Shown here in pieces: positions 29,883-39,256 of a stretch of DNA of 64,000 bases. The DNA is taken from positions 62,001 through 126,000 of the forward strand of contig CAVQQP010000017.1 of the NCBI GenBank assembly GCA_963714995.1. The letters run 5' to 3'. Made by a program: the position numbers and the translations under genes. How positions within the stretch are numbered: the first letter of the stretch is position 1; the number at the start of each line of letters is the position of its first letter. The notes beneath the pieces are model-generated. The model saw only the letters and a program-made list of their open reading frames with translations, did not search any database and was not told the origin of the DNA. This DNA is from Prado023 sp963714995. Lineage in GTDB: Bacteria; Actinomycetota; Actinomycetes; S36-B12; CAIYMF01.

Positions 29883-32759
29883 TCAGTCGCGGGACTTCTC
29901 CCGCATCTCGAACGTCTCGATCACGTCGTCGACCTTGATGTCGCTGAACGACCCCAGGCCGATGCCGCACTCGAAGCCATCCCGAACCTCCGTGGCATCG
30001 TCCTTGAAGCGTCGCAGCGAGGCAACCGTGAGGTTGTCGGCCACCACGACGCCGTCGCGGACCAGGCGCGCCTTGCTGTTGCGCTTGATGACCCCGGAGC
30101 GGACCAGCGAGCCGGCGATGGTGCCGACCTTGCTGGACTTGAAGACCTCGCGCACCTCGGCGGTGCCCAGCTGGATCTCCTCGTACTCCGGCTTGAGCAT
30201 GCCCTTGAGGGCAGCCTCGATGTCGTCGATCGCCGAGTAGATGACGTTGTAGTACCGGATGTCCACGCCCTCGCGGTCGGCGAGCTCGGTGGCCTTCCCC
30301 TGTGGCCGGACGTTGAAGCCGATGATGACGGCCTTGGACGCCGCGGCCAGCATGACGTTGGTCTCGGTGATCGCACCGACGCCGCGGTCGATGATCCGCA
30401 GGTTGACCTCGTCGCCGACGTCGATCTGCATCAGCGAGTCCTCGAGGGCCTCGACCGAGCCGGAGACGTCGCCCTTGAGGATCAGGTTGAGCTCCTGCAC
30501 CTCGCCGGTCTCCAGCTGCTTGAGGAAGTCCTCGAGCGTCCGCCTGCCCCGCCGCTTGGCCAGCTGGGCGTTGCGCTCGCGGGCCTGACGGGTCTGGGCG
30601 ATCTGGCGTGCGACCCGGTCCTCGCCGACGACGAGGAAGGAGTCGCCCGCACCCGGGACCGAGGTCAGGCCCAGGACCTGGACCGGACGAGCCGGGGTGG
30701 CCTCGTCCACGGTGTTGCCGTGCTCGTCGAGCATGGCCCGGACGCGCCCGAAGGCGTCGCCTGCCACGATCGAGTCGCCGGGGCGCAGCGTGCCGCGCTG
30801 GACCAGCACCGTGGCCACAGGACCGCGACCGCGGTCCAGGTGGGCCTCGATCGCCACACCCTGGGCGTCCTGCGTGGGGTTGGCCCGCAGGTCCAGGGTG
30901 GCGTCCGCCGTGAGCACGAGGGCCTCGAGCAGGGCGTCGATGTTCAGGCGTCCCTTGGCCGACACGTCGACGAACATCGTGTCGCCGCCGAACTCCTCGG
31001 CCACCAGCCCGTACTCGGTGAGCTGCCCGCGCACCTTGACGGGGTCAGCACCCTCCTTGTCGATCTTGTTGACCGCGACCACGATCGGCACGCCGGCGGC
31101 CTGCGCGTGGTTCAGCGCCTCCACCGTCTGCGGCTTCACGCCGTCGTCGGCCGCCACGACCAGCACGGCGATGTCGGTGACCTGGGCGCCACGGGCACGC
31201 ATGGCGGTGAACGCCTCGTGGCCGGGGGTGTCGATGAACGTCAGCGTGCGGTCGGCGCCGCCCACCGGGACGGTCACCTGGTAGGCGCCGATGTGCTGGG
31301 TGATGCCGCCGGCCTCACCCTCGACCACCTTCGTGGAGCGGATCGCGTCGAGCAGCTTGGTCTTGCCGTGGTCGACGTGACCCATGACCGTGACCACCGG
31401 GGGCCGGATGACCAGGTCGGACTCGTCGCCCTCGTCCTCGCCGAACTCCAGGTCGAAGGTGCCGAGCAGCTCGCGGTCCTCGTCCTCGGGCGAGACGACC
31501 TGGACGTCGAAGTCCAGCTCCTGGCCCAGCAGGCGCAGCGTGTCGTCATCGACCGACTGGGTGGCCGTGAGCATCTCGCCGAGCTTGAACATCACGGTGA
31601 CCAGGTCGGCCGCCGAGCAGTTGATCCGCTCGGCGAAGTCGGTCAGCGAGGCGCCGCGGGGCAGCCGGACGACCGCGCCGTTGCCGCGCGGGAGCCGCAC
31701 GCCACCGATCGCGGGGGCCTGCATGTTCTCGTACTCCTGGCGCTTGGCGCGCTTGGACTTCCGGCCCTTCGTCGGGCGACCACCGGGGCGCCCGAAGGCG
31801 CCGGCCGTTCCGCCGCGACCGGGACCACCGGGACGACCACCACCACCGGGACGACCCGGCGCACCAGCACCGGGGCCGCCGGGACGGTACCCACCGGGAC
31901 CGCCGGTACCCGCACCGGCACCTCCCGGGCCGCCGGGACGGAAGCCACCGGGGCCGCCGGGACGTGCGCCACCGGCTCCGGGGCCACCCGGACGACCGGG
32001 AGCGCCACCGGGACCACCGGGACGTGCTCCGGGGCCGCCGGGACGTGCGCCCGGGCCACCGGGGCGGCCTGGCACTCCGGGACGGACCGCCGGACGCGGG
32101 GGCATCGAGCCCGGGTTGGGACGCGGGCCACCGGGGCCGGCCGGGGCGGCCGGACGCGGCGCCGCCGCAGGACCGGCCGCGGCCGGGGCCGTGCGACCCA
32201 TGCCGGAACCGGAGAAGGGGTTGTTCCCGGGCCGGGGCCCGGGGGTCGGGCGGCCCATGCCGGGGCTGCCGTAGGGGTTGTTGCCCGGACGCGGACCCGG
32301 AGCCGGGCGCGCGGCCGTGCCACCCGACGCGGGCGCGTCGGTGCCGGCCTCGGCGGCAGCAGCGGCCGGGGCCACCGGGGCCTCAGGCGTGGCAGAGGCG
32401 GCCGGGGCGACGGGTCGCCGGGGCTGTCGGGGCGACGGGTGCCGGACCGTTGGGCGTTGCCGAGGTCGCCGGCGCAGCAGGTGCGGCAGGTGCCTCCGGC
32501 GCGGCCGGGCGGCTGGCGCCTCCGTGCTCGCCTCCGCGGCCGCAGGCTTGGCGGCGGGCCGCCCAGGGGTCGCGCCCCCCGATGGCTTGGGTGCCGCGGG
32601 CTTGGCCGGGAAGGCCTCACGCAGCTTGCGCTCGACCGGGGCCTCGATCGTCGAGGCCGCCGACTTCACATACTCACCGTTCGCGTTGAGCCACGTCACG
32701 GCGTCCTTGCTGGGAATCCCCAACTCCTTGGCCAGTGTGCTGACCCGGACCTTCGACAC
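29883..32759 (-). CDS. infB: Translation initiation factor IF-2
   Basis: A 958-aa GTPase that brings fMet-tRNA to the 30S subunit and promotes subunit joining. It begins with the IF2_N domain (STLAKELGIPSKDAVTWLN), followed by a long Ala/Pro/Gly-Arg-rich linker typical of actinobacteria, and a second IF2_N-like part. The G domain has G1 GHVDHGKTKLLD, G3 DTPGHEAF and G4 NKID; domains II-IV follow. About 40 linker residues (32405-32520) read as Arg-rich but are Ala-Pro-rich in the neighbouring frame, which indicates two compensating indels. GTG start at 32757-32759. Confidence 0.96.
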   Translation of the reverse strand: MSKVRVSTLAKELGIPSKDAVTWLNANGEYVKSAASTIEAPVERKLREAFPAKPAAPKPSGGATPGRPAAKPAAAEASTEAPAARPRRRHLPHLLRRRPRQRPTVRHPSPRQPRRPVAPAASATPEAPVAPAAAAAEAGTDAPASGGTAARPAPGPRPGNNPYGSPGMGRPTPGPRPGNNPFSGSGMGRTAPAAAGPAAAPRPAAPAGPGGPRPNPGSMPPRPAVRPGVPGRPGGPGARPGGPGARPGGPGGAPGRPGGPGAGGARPGGPGGFRPGGPGGAGAGTGGPGGYRPGGPGAGAPGRPGGGGRPGGPGRGGTAGAFGRPGGRPTKGRKSKRAKRQEYENMQAPAIGGVRLPRGNGAVVRLPRGASLTDFAERINCSAADLVTVMFKLGEMLTATQSVDDDTLRLLGQELDFDVQVVSPEDEDRELLGTFDLEFGEDEGDESDLVIRPPVVTVMGHVDHGKTKLLDAIRSTKVVEGEAGGITQHIGAYQVTVPVGGADRTLTFIDTPGHEAFTAMRARGAQVTDIAVLVVAADDGVKPQTVEALNHAQAAGVPIVVAVNKIDKEGADPVKVRGQLTEYGLVAEEFGGDTMFVDVSAKGRLNIDALLEALVLTADATLDLRANPTQDAQGVAIEAHLDRGRGPVATVLVQRGTLRPGDSIVAGDAFGRVRAMLDEHGNTVDEATPARPVQVLGLTSVPGAGDSFLVVGEDRVARQIAQTRQARERNAQLAKRRGRRTLEDFLKQLETGEVQELNLILKGDVSGSVEALEDSLMQIDVGDEVNLRIIDRGVGAITETNVMLAAASKAVIIGFNVRPQGKATELADREGVDIRYYNVIYSAIDDIEAALKGMLKPEYEEIQLGTAEVREVFKSSKVGTIAGSLVRSGVIKRNSKARLVRDGVVVADNLTVASLRRFKDDATEVRDGFECGIGLGSFSDIKVDDVIETFEMREKSRD

Positions 32760-32873
32760 TTCTCTCCTCGTCTTGGTCCGAGCCCCTGGTGTCTGTCAGG
32801 GCATGGACCGCTGGTTGCTGGTGGGCACGCTCATAGCAGCGAGCTCATTGAGTGCTCATTTCCGTTTCGCTCC

Positions 32874-33194
32874 TCAACCGTTGAAGTGCGGTCTGTCGTC
32901 GTGTGCCGATCCTGCCTCGATCCACTCGCGGACAGCCGTGGTGTCGAGCGCTCCCGTGACCCGCAGGGCCCGTGGGAACGCCCGGCGCCGCTCCGCCAGA
33001 TCCAGGCAGCCGATGGTCGGATGCAGGTACGCACCACGACCGGGTTGCCGGGACCGGGGATCCGGGAGGCACAGGCCGTCCCGGGCGGTGACCCGAAGCA
33101 GTTCGGACTTGACTGCCCGTACCCGACAGGCGACGCACGTTCGCGTCGGCCGGCGGTGCGGAGCAGACGGATCAGAGTCTAGCGCGGAACTCAC
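32874..33194 (-). CDS. ylxR: YlxR (DUF448) RNA-binding protein
   Basis: A 106-aa YlxR/RnpM-type protein with the family core RTCVACRVRAVKSELLRV and GRGAYLHPTIGCLDLAERRRAF. Members bind RNA; RnpM modulates RNase P in Bacillus. The GTG start overlaps the nusA stop (GTGA), showing translational coupling. It lies between nusA and infB as usual. Confidence 0.92.
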   Translation of the reverse strand: MSSALDSDPSAPHRRPTRTCVACRVRAVKSELLRVTARDGLCLPDPRSRQPGRGAYLHPTIGCLDLAERRRAFPRALRVTGALDTTAVREWIEAGSAHDDRPHFNG

Positions 33195-34204
33195 CGCAGG
33201 CCCGAATCCGCACTCCCGGCGTCAGCGGGCGCCGTGTCGGACCTGATGTCGATCCGCCACCCGGTCAGGCGGGCCGCGAGGCGGGCGTTCTGCCCCTCCT
33301 TGCCGATCGCCAGCGAGAGCTGGTAGTCCGGGACGATCACCCGGGCCGAGCGCGTCTCCTCGTCGACGACCTCCACGGACGTCACCCGAGCCGGCGAGAG
33401 CGCGTTGCCGACCATCGTCGCCGGATCGTCGGACCAGTCGACGATGTCGATCTTCTCGCCGTCGAGCTCCGCCATCACGTTGCGCACCCGGGACCCCATC
33501 GGCCCGATGCACGCACCCTTCGGGTTCAACCCCGGGCGGTGGGACCGGACGGCCATCTTCGTGCGGTGACCCGCCTCGCGGGCCAGGGCCACGATCTCGA
33601 CCGAGCCCTCCGCGATCTCCGGCACCTCGAGGGCGAACAGGGCCTTGACCAGGCCGGGGTGGGTGCGCGACAGCACGACCTGGGTGCCCTTGGCGCTGCG
33701 CCGGGTGCCCACCACCAGCGCCTTCATCCGCGAGCCGTGCGGGTGCGCCTCGGTGGCGATCGCCTCCTGCGGGGGCAGGACGCCCTCGACCTTGCCCAGG
33801 TCGACGAACACCAGGCGCGGGTCCTGGCCCTGCTGGACGACCCCGGAGACGAGGTCGCCGATCTTGCCCTCGAAGTGGCCATGGGTCACGTCGTCCTCGG
33901 CCTCGCGCAGGCGCTGCACGAGGACCTGGCGGGCCGTGGTGGAGGCGACCCGGCCGAATCCCTCGGGCGTGTCGTCGTACTCCCGCGGGATGAACCCCTC
34001 CTCGGCGCCCTCCGGGACGTCCTCGACGGCCCAGACGGTGACGTGCCCGGTCTCGCGGTCGAGCTGCACCCGGGCCTGTGCGGCCGCCCCCGGCGTGTGG
34101 TGGTAGGCCACCAGGAGGGCCGCCTCGATCGAGTCGACCAGCAGGTCGACGGAGATCTCCTTGTCCACTGCGACGGCGCGCAGCGCGGACATGTCGATGT
34201 CCAT
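33191..34204 (-). CDS. nusA: Transcription termination/antitermination protein NusA
   Basis: A 337-aa NusA that binds RNA polymerase and nascent RNA. It has an N-terminal polymerase-binding domain (MDIDMSALRAVAVDKEIS), an S1 domain (KIGDLVSGVVQQGQDPRLVF), and two KH domains (NPKGACIGPMGSRVRNVM and LSLAIGKEGQNARLAARLTG). It lacks the acidic C-terminal repeats of proteobacterial NusA, as expected for actinobacteria. GAGGAGG precedes the ATG, which lies 1 bp after the rimP stop. Confidence 0.96.
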   Translation of the reverse strand: MDIDMSALRAVAVDKEISVDLLVDSIEAALLVAYHHTPGAAAQARVQLDRETGHVTVWAVEDVPEGAEEGFIPREYDDTPEGFGRVASTTARQVLVQRLREAEDDVTHGHFEGKIGDLVSGVVQQGQDPRLVFVDLGKVEGVLPPQEAIATEAHPHGSRMKALVVGTRRSAKGTQVVLSRTHPGLVKALFALEVPEIAEGSVEIVALAREAGHRTKMAVRSHRPGLNPKGACIGPMGSRVRNVMAELDGEKIDIVDWSDDPATMVGNALSPARVTSVEVVDEETRSARVIVPDYQLSLAIGKEGQNARLAARLTGWRIDIRSDTAPADAGSADSGLR

Positions 34205-34205
34205 G

Positions 34206-34733
34206 TCAGCCCTCCTCGGGATCGGTGGTGTCGTCGTCGCCCTCGGGGTCCGGCTCGTCGAGCTCGACCTCCTCGATCCGGGTGAACTCCACCTGCACGA
34301 CGGCGCGCGCCACGTCGGCGTAGCGGACGGTGGTCTCGGTCCCCTCGACGTCGAGGACCGCGTCGGCGTCGCCGGCCTGCAGGACCCGGCCCTCGATCGG
34401 CTCGCCGACCGTGGGGGTGACCAGCACCAGGCGGCCGACGGCCCGACTCCAGTGCCGCGGCAGGCGCAGGGGGCGGTCGACGCCCGGGGACGTGACCTCG
34501 AGCACGAAGGGTGAGTTGCCCAGCACGGTGGACTCATCGAGGACGCGGGAGATCTCGCGGCTGATGCTGGCCACGAGGTCGAGGGTCAGCCCACCGGAGT
34601 GGTGGTCGACCACGACGCGCACGAGGCGGCGCTTGCCTGCCTGACGGATGACGACGTCCTCGAGGTCACAGTCCATGCCCGCCACGATGGGCTCGGCGAG
34701 GGACCGCAATGCCTTGGCCTGCGATGCCGACAT
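34206..34733 (-). CDS. rimP: Ribosome maturation factor RimP
   Basis: A 175-aa 30S maturation factor. It matches the family over its length: LAEPIVAGMDCDLEDVVIRQ, LVRVVVDHHSGGLTLDLVAS, NSPFVLEVTSPGVDRPLRLP and the Sm-like C-terminus. The tail is acidic. GGAGGAG precedes the ATG at 34731-34733. It is the first gene of the minus-strand rimP-nusA-ylxR-infB transcript and diverges from the lipoprotein gene 119 bp away. Confidence 0.95.
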   Translation of the reverse strand: MSASQAKALRSLAEPIVAGMDCDLEDVVIRQAGKRRLVRVVVDHHSGGLTLDLVASISREISRVLDESTVLGNSPFVLEVTSPGVDRPLRLPRHWSRAVGRLVLVTPTVGEPIEGRVLQAGDADAVLDVEGTETTVRYADVARAVVQVEFTRIEEVELDEPDPEGDDDTTDPEEG

Positions 34734-34852
34734 CGCGCTCCTCCATGCTGTTGTGGGGATCCTGTTGTGGGACGGGCAGTTGTGGTGTGCGCACGTGATT
34801 CTACCCGCGGGCACGTGCCGCGATGGCCGGGCGGGATGCGAGGATTCCGCAG

Positions 34853-35470
34853 GTGGAGAGGCGGACGTTCCTGGTGCTGGGAGCCATGGCCGTTGGCCTG
34901 ACCGGGTGCACGCGCGGGTCGGTCGAGCCGGATCCGACCAGCTCTCCCCCACGATCGCCGGCGCCGACGGATCCGGACGCTCGGCTGCGCGACGAGGTCG
35001 CGGCATCGGAGGTGGCGCTGATCGCTGCCTACCGGGCGGCGATCGAGTCGACTCCGGAGCTCGCTGCCGACCTCGAGCCCTTCCTCGCCCACCACGAGCA
35101 GCACCTCGCGCGGGTCGCCCCAGGGTTCCCGGTGGGCCCGGTATCGCCGTCGGCGTCGACTCCGGTTCGGCGCCGCTCGGCCGGCGGCCCTGCCGACGTC
35201 GGCATCCGCGGCGCCTCCGACTCCTCGGCTGCTCCTCCGCGCCTCCGACTCCCCGGCGACGTCCGTCGGCTGCCAAGACGCTGAGTCATCCGACAGCTCG
35301 CGGCGGACCCCGGCGGCTGGCCGCGCGTCGGAGGCTCGCGCCAGCGGGCGGCCGCCTGCGACGGCGCTGCGGACCCGGCACTCGCCCGCGACCTGTGCCT
35401 GATCGCGGCGAGCGAGGCCCAGCACGCCGCTGCCCTCGAGCGACTGGCCGCACAGGGGTCGGAGTCATGA
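34853..35470 (+). CDS. Tat-type lipoprotein, ferritin-like (frameshifted)
   Basis: GTG start at 34853. The N-terminus VERRTFLVLGAMAVGLTGC combines a twin-arginine RRTFL motif with a lipobox ending in Cys, so it is probably a Tat-exported lipoprotein. The mature part is helical (DEVAASEVALIAAYRAAIES, LAHHEQHLARVAP). The original frame stops at 35284, but another frame continues to the TGA at 35468-35470 with a matching helix (LCLIAASEAQHAAALERLAA), so an indel near 35150-35290 is likely. Repaired length is about 205 aa. The stop overlaps the next gene's ATG. Lipoprotein and DUF4439 genes next to rimP are a known mycobacterial arrangement (Rv2843/Rv2844 beside Rv2842c). Function unknown. Confidence 0.7.
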
Positions 35471-35883
35471 GCGCCGACACCCCGTACCTCGCCGCGGTGC
35501 AGGCCGCCCTGGCCGGTGAGCATGCCGCCGTGTGGGCCAGCGGCCGGGCAGCTGGTGAGATGGGCGGACGGCGACGTGATGCGGCCCGCAAGGAGCTGGA
35601 CGTCCACCGCCGGGCGCGCGACGAGCTGCGTCGACAGGTGCGCGCCCTCGGCGCCGAGCCCGTCGAGGCTGCAGCGGCCTACGTGGAGCCGTTCCCGGTT
35701 GCGGGCGCATCCGGTGGGCGCCGGCTCATGGCCCACATCAACACCGCACTGGCCGCCACCTACGCCGATGTCGCCGCCGCCAGCGGGCCCGCCGCACGCG
35801 GGGATGCGGTGGCGCGGTCCAGTGCTGCGGCCCTCCGCGCCCTCGACTGGGGCGCCGAACCGGAGGCGTTCCCCGGCGCCTGA
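35467..35883 (+). CDS. DUF4439 ferritin-like domain protein
   Basis: A 138-aa four-helix-bundle protein: AVQAALAGEHAAVWASGRAA, then KELDVHRRARDELRRQVRAL and LMAHINTALAATYADVAAAS. Glu and His residues sit at ferritin-like positions, but a metal site is not certain. The ATG overlaps the lipoprotein stop (ATGA), so the pair is translationally coupled. The transcript ends at the hairpin 52 bp downstream. Function unknown. Confidence 0.85.
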   Translation: MSADTPYLAAVQAALAGEHAAVWASGRAAGEMGGRRRDAARKELDVHRRARDELRRQVRALGAEPVEAAAAYVEPFPVAGASGGRRLMAHINTALAATYADVAAASGPAARGDAVARSSAAALRALDWGAEPEAFPGA

Positions 35884-35934
35884 GGCAAGTCGCGTGGGCG
35901 TGGACCCGTGCTCCCGACGCGCCGCCCCCACATC

Positions 35935-35982
35935 AACTTGGGTGGAAGTTGCTGCTCGCTTGGCGCAACTTCCACCCAAGTT
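35935..35982. terminator. 18-bp hairpin between DUF4439 gene and zapE
   Basis: AACTTGGGTGGAAGTTGC (35935-35952) pairs perfectly with 35965-35982 across a 12-nt loop. It lies between two converging genes and can end both transcripts. It is a diverged copy of the hairpin at 24570-24621. Confidence 0.85.
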
Positions 35983-36030
35983 CTGCAGGGAGCGGACCGG
36001 GAGCGCGCCGATGGGGCGGAGGCGGGCGAC

Positions 36031-37038
36031 TCACTCGGCGAGGCCGGCGCCCTCCCGGGCCAGGGCGACCAGGCGGGAGATCGCCCGGAAGTACTTCTTG
36101 CGGTACCCGCCGCGCAGCATGTCGTCGCCGAACACGCGGTCCAGCGGGACTCCCGAGGCCACGACGGGGATGTCCCGGTCGTACAGCCGATCGGCGAGCA
36201 CCACCAGCCGCAGTGCCGCTGCCTGGTCGGTCAGCTGCTGCACCCCGGTGAGGTGGACCCGGTCGATGCCGTCGAGCAGGGCGCCGTAGCGCGAGGGATG
36301 GACCCGGGCCAGGTGGGCCATCAGGCTGGGGAACGCATCGAGCCAGCCATCACCGGCCGCGGCGACCACGGCGTCCTCGGACAGGGGCGCGGGCGCTTCG
36401 GGCAGGCCGCGGTGGCGGTAGTCCTCACCGTCGATCCGGTAGACGTCGAAGTGCGCGGACAGGCCCTGGATCTCGCGGAGGAAGTCGTCGGCGGCGAACC
36501 GGCCCTCCCCGAGCCGATCCGGGAGCGTGTTGGACGTGGCCGCCAGGCGTACACCGGAGTCGACCAGCCGGTTGAGCAGCGTGGACATCAGGACGGTGTC
36601 GCCCGGGTCATCGAGCTCGAACTCGTCGATGCACACCAGCCGGTGGCCGGACAGCGCCTCCACGGTGCGGTTGAACCCGAGGGCGCCCACGAGATGGGTG
36701 TACTCGACGAAGGTGCCGAACGCCCGTGGTGCGGGCGCCTCATGCCACAGCGAGGCGAGCAGGTGCGTCTTGCCGACCCCGAAGCCGCCGTCGAGGTAGA
36801 TGCCGGCGCGGCCCTCGGGCGGCGCGGCCCGCCGGAACCAGGATCGGGTGGCCGGGGCCGGGGAGTTCATCTGGGCGGCGAAGGCGTGCAGTCCGGCGAC
36901 GGCCGCTGCCTGGGTGGGCTGTGCCGGATCCGGCAGGTAGGTCGCGAAGGACTCGGCGGCGAAGCGCGGGGGTGGCACCAGCTCGGCGATCAGGCGGTCG
37001 GCCTCCACATGCGGAATGCGGTCGACCAGTCGGGGCAT
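36031..37038 (-). CDS. zapE: ZapE/AFG1-family ATPase
   Basis: A 335-aa AFG1-like P-loop ATPase. Walker A is DGGFGVGKTHLL (about residue 82 on), Walker B is LVCIDEFELDD, and the sensor region is LAATSNTLPDRLGEGRF. ZapE in proteobacteria binds the Z-ring and is needed under stress; the actinobacterial role is not established. The ATG at 37036-37038 gives the usual N-terminus. It diverges from the ligase gene. Confidence 0.9.
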   Translation of the reverse strand: MPRLVDRIPHVEADRLIAELVPPPRFAAESFATYLPDPAQPTQAAAVAGLHAFAAQMNSPAPATRSWFRRAAPPEGRAGIYLDGGFGVGKTHLLASLWHEAPAPRAFGTFVEYTHLVGALGFNRTVEALSGHRLVCIDEFELDDPGDTVLMSTLLNRLVDSGVRLAATSNTLPDRLGEGRFAADDFLREIQGLSAHFDVYRIDGEDYRHRGLPEAPAPLSEDAVVAAAGDGWLDAFPSLMAHLARVHPSRYGALLDGIDRVHLTGVQQLTDQAAALRLVVLADRLYDRDIPVVASGVPLDRVFGDDMLRGGYRKKYFRAISRLVALAREGAGLAE

Positions 37039-37161
37039 GGTGGAAGCCTGCCAGACCCCATGATGGTGCGATGACCCCAGACGCCCCCGACGCCCACGGC
37101 CCGACCGACCCGCCCCGCCGACGGCCCGAGGGCAGGCCGGGTCGGCCGGTGGGCGTTCACC

Positions 37162-38253
37162 GTGGACCCCCCGGTCGAGCCGATGCTCGCCAAGCCGATC
37201 GCCGGGCTGCCGGACTCCGCCGACGGCCTGGCGTTCCAGCCGAAGTGGGACGGGTTCCGGGTCCTGGTCTACCGACGCGGCGACGACGTGGTGATCCAGG
37301 GTCGGATGCGGGCCGCAGACGCCGCGGCCACGGGCTCGTGGGACCTCTCGTACGCCTTCCCGGAGATGGTGCAGCGGATCCGCGAGATGCGCGCCGAGGA
37401 CCTGGTGCTCGATGGCGAGCTCGTGGTCATCCGGGACGGTCGGCTGGCCTTCGACGCCCTGCAGGGCCGGTTGCGCCCGCGCAAGGAGGAGGGCGGGTGG
37501 AAGATCGCCCAGCTGGCGGCGGACTTCCCCACGTCCTTCGTGGCGTTCGACCTGGTGGCTCTCGACGGCCGGGACCTGCGGGATGCCCCGTTCGGCGAGC
37601 GGCGCGCAGCACTCGAGGCGGTGATGGCCGGGGAGGAGGCGCCCCTGCACCTCACGCCCCAGACCGAGGACCTCGAGGTCGCCGCCCGCTGGTTCGCGGA
37701 GCTGCCGGGCGCGGGGCTCGACGGGCTGATCGCCCGGCCGCTGGTAGGCACCTACGCCCCGGGCAAGCGCACGCTGTTCAAGATCAAGCCGTCGCACACT
37801 GTCGACGTGGTGTGCGCGGGGTGGCGGCCGTACAAGCAGCCCGGGCCGGATGGCGGGGAGGTCGTCGGGTCGGTGCTCATCGGGCTCTACGACGAGGCTG
37901 GCGTCCTGCAGATGATCGGCGCGATGTCGGCCTTCTCGATGGCCGCACGGGTCGAGCTGGCCGAGCGGTTCGCCCCTCTGGCCGCCGGTCCGGAGCACCC
38001 GTGGTTCGAGCCCGAGGGCCGGGCGCCCGGGATGCCCAGCCGCTGGTCCTCGGGGCGCAGCAGCGCGTGGTACCCGCTGCGCCCGGAGCTGGTCGCCGAG
38101 GTCTCGTACAACCAGGTCGAGTCCGGGCGGCTGCGGCACCTCGCCTCGCTGGTCCGCTGGCGCCCGGACAAGGCCGGCGAGGACTGCACGATGGACGGCC
38201 TGGTCACCCCGGAGCCGTTGGACATCCGCGAGGTACTCACAGCGACCGGATGA
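37162..38253 (+). CDS. ATP-dependent DNA ligase (LigC/LigD ligase-domain type)
   Basis: A 363-aa ligase. The adenylation motif is FQPKWDGFRVLVYR, with the nucleophile Lys in KWDG; further motifs are LDGELVV, FVAFDLVALDG, GLDGLIARPL (motif IV, Asp and Arg replacing the commoner Glu and Lys) and LFKIKPSHTVDVV (motif V). A C-terminal OB-fold follows. Such stand-alone enzymes act in base-excision or end-joining repair. I used the GTG at 37162; an ATG at 37071 lies in another frame and could be the true start if a base is missing in between. A LigD-type polymerase gene lies 1.4 kb downstream on the other strand; no Ku gene is in view. Confidence 0.88.
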   Translation: MDPPVEPMLAKPIAGLPDSADGLAFQPKWDGFRVLVYRRGDDVVIQGRMRAADAAATGSWDLSYAFPEMVQRIREMRAEDLVLDGELVVIRDGRLAFDALQGRLRPRKEEGGWKIAQLAADFPTSFVAFDLVALDGRDLRDAPFGERRAALEAVMAGEEAPLHLTPQTEDLEVAARWFAELPGAGLDGLIARPLVGTYAPGKRTLFKIKPSHTVDVVCAGWRPYKQPGPDGGEVVGSVLIGLYDEAGVLQMIGAMSAFSMAARVELAERFAPLAAGPEHPWFEPEGRAPGMPSRWSSGRSSAWYPLRPELVAEVSYNQVESGRLRHLASLVRWRPDKAGEDCTMDGLVTPEPLDIREVLTATG

Positions 38254-38345
38254 GCGCGCAGCGAAGTGGTGCACAGATTGTGCATCCGATCGCCTTCTTC
38301 CGGGAGATAAGTGGGATGTCAGACCCACTCACCCAGGAGGACCTC

Positions 38346-39008
38346 ATGATCCGCAAGACCATCGCTGGATTCGTCGCCGCGGCCGCCGTCGCAGCCCCCC
38401 TCGCCCTCGCCGCACCTGCGCAGGCAGCTGACACTCCGCCGACTCTCTTCGGGGCGGTGGCTGCGAGCCTGGACGACAACAACGGCAGGGCCACTGACCG
38501 CAACTGGTACGACTTCGACATCCTCGCCAACGGGGTGGTCGCTGCCGAACTGCAGGGCGCCCTCGATGCTCCCGACGCGAATCTGACGGTCTTCATCCCC
38601 AACGACCGGGCCTTCCAGGCGCTCGTCGCGGACCTGTTCGGCCCGAAGTACTGGTTCGCCGAGCGAGGCCAGTCCTCGACTCTCGCTCGAGGTGGCAAGC
38701 CTCGGTAAGGACACGCTCGACGACCGGTCATCGCTCTACCACGCGGTCGCCGGAGACGATCGACTCCGAGACCGCACTCAGCGTGCCCAAGGGAACTCCA
38801 GCCTCGACACCGTGCCTCGGCAGCACGACTGACATTGACGGCGACTTCGAGATCAAGTCACGCCTTCCTCGCGCTCGGTACTGCCATCCTCGCCGATCAG
38901 GACTCCAACGATGTCGATCCGTTCCTGGTTCGCAGCAAGTTGGACATCCCGGCCAGCAACGGCATCGCCCACGGGATCAGTTTCGTGCTCCGCCCGATCA
39001 ACCTGTGA
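38346..39008 (+). CDS. Secreted fasciclin (FAS1) domain protein (frameshifted)
   Basis: The ATG at 38346 follows AGGAGG. A signal peptide (IAGFVAAAAVAAPLALAAPAQA) precedes a single FAS1 domain with LTVFIPNDRAFQALVADLFG, then SSLYHAVAGDTIDSETALSV and a C-terminal SNGIAHGISFVLRPINL ending at 39008. The last parts lie in other frames, with breaks near 38690, 38750, 38800 and 38855, so several indels are needed to restore about 220 aa. FAS1 proteins are extracellular adhesion modules. Four breaks in 660 bp is more than in neighbouring genes, so true decay is possible. A hairpin follows at 39047. Confidence 0.7.
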
Positions 39009-39046
39009 TGACTTGTTGAGGACAAGTAGACCTGTCGTAGGGCAAC

Positions 39047-39084
39047 CCGAGCGGCGGACCTCCCATCAGAGGGCCGCCGCTCGG
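39047..39084 (+). terminator. Terminator after fasciclin gene
   Basis: CCGAGCGGCGG (39047-39057) pairs with CCGCCGCTCGG (39074-39084), 38 bp after the repaired stop codon. Confidence 0.7.
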
Positions 39085-39256
39085 TCGGCTGCAGTCCGGC
39101 GGCCCAGCGCCGCGACCAGATCTGAGCGATACGACCGGTTCGACCGATTCCTCCCGGTATCCTGTCCTTGTCCTCTCCCTCCCCCGGCGTGCCTCCCGCA
39201 ACCTGCGCGACCCCCGGGTGACGATGGTGGGGACAGTCATGACAGCGAGGGGAATC

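Noticed and set aside
29496..33182. Very long open frames on the strand opposite infB-ylxR (similarly opposite dxs at 53.2-57.2 kb and the M16 gene at 5.7-7.6 kb)
   Set aside because: High GC at third positions keeps the antisense frame open. The sense frames match conserved proteins and the antisense ones are low-complexity Arg/Val/Asp/Gly-rich without start sites.
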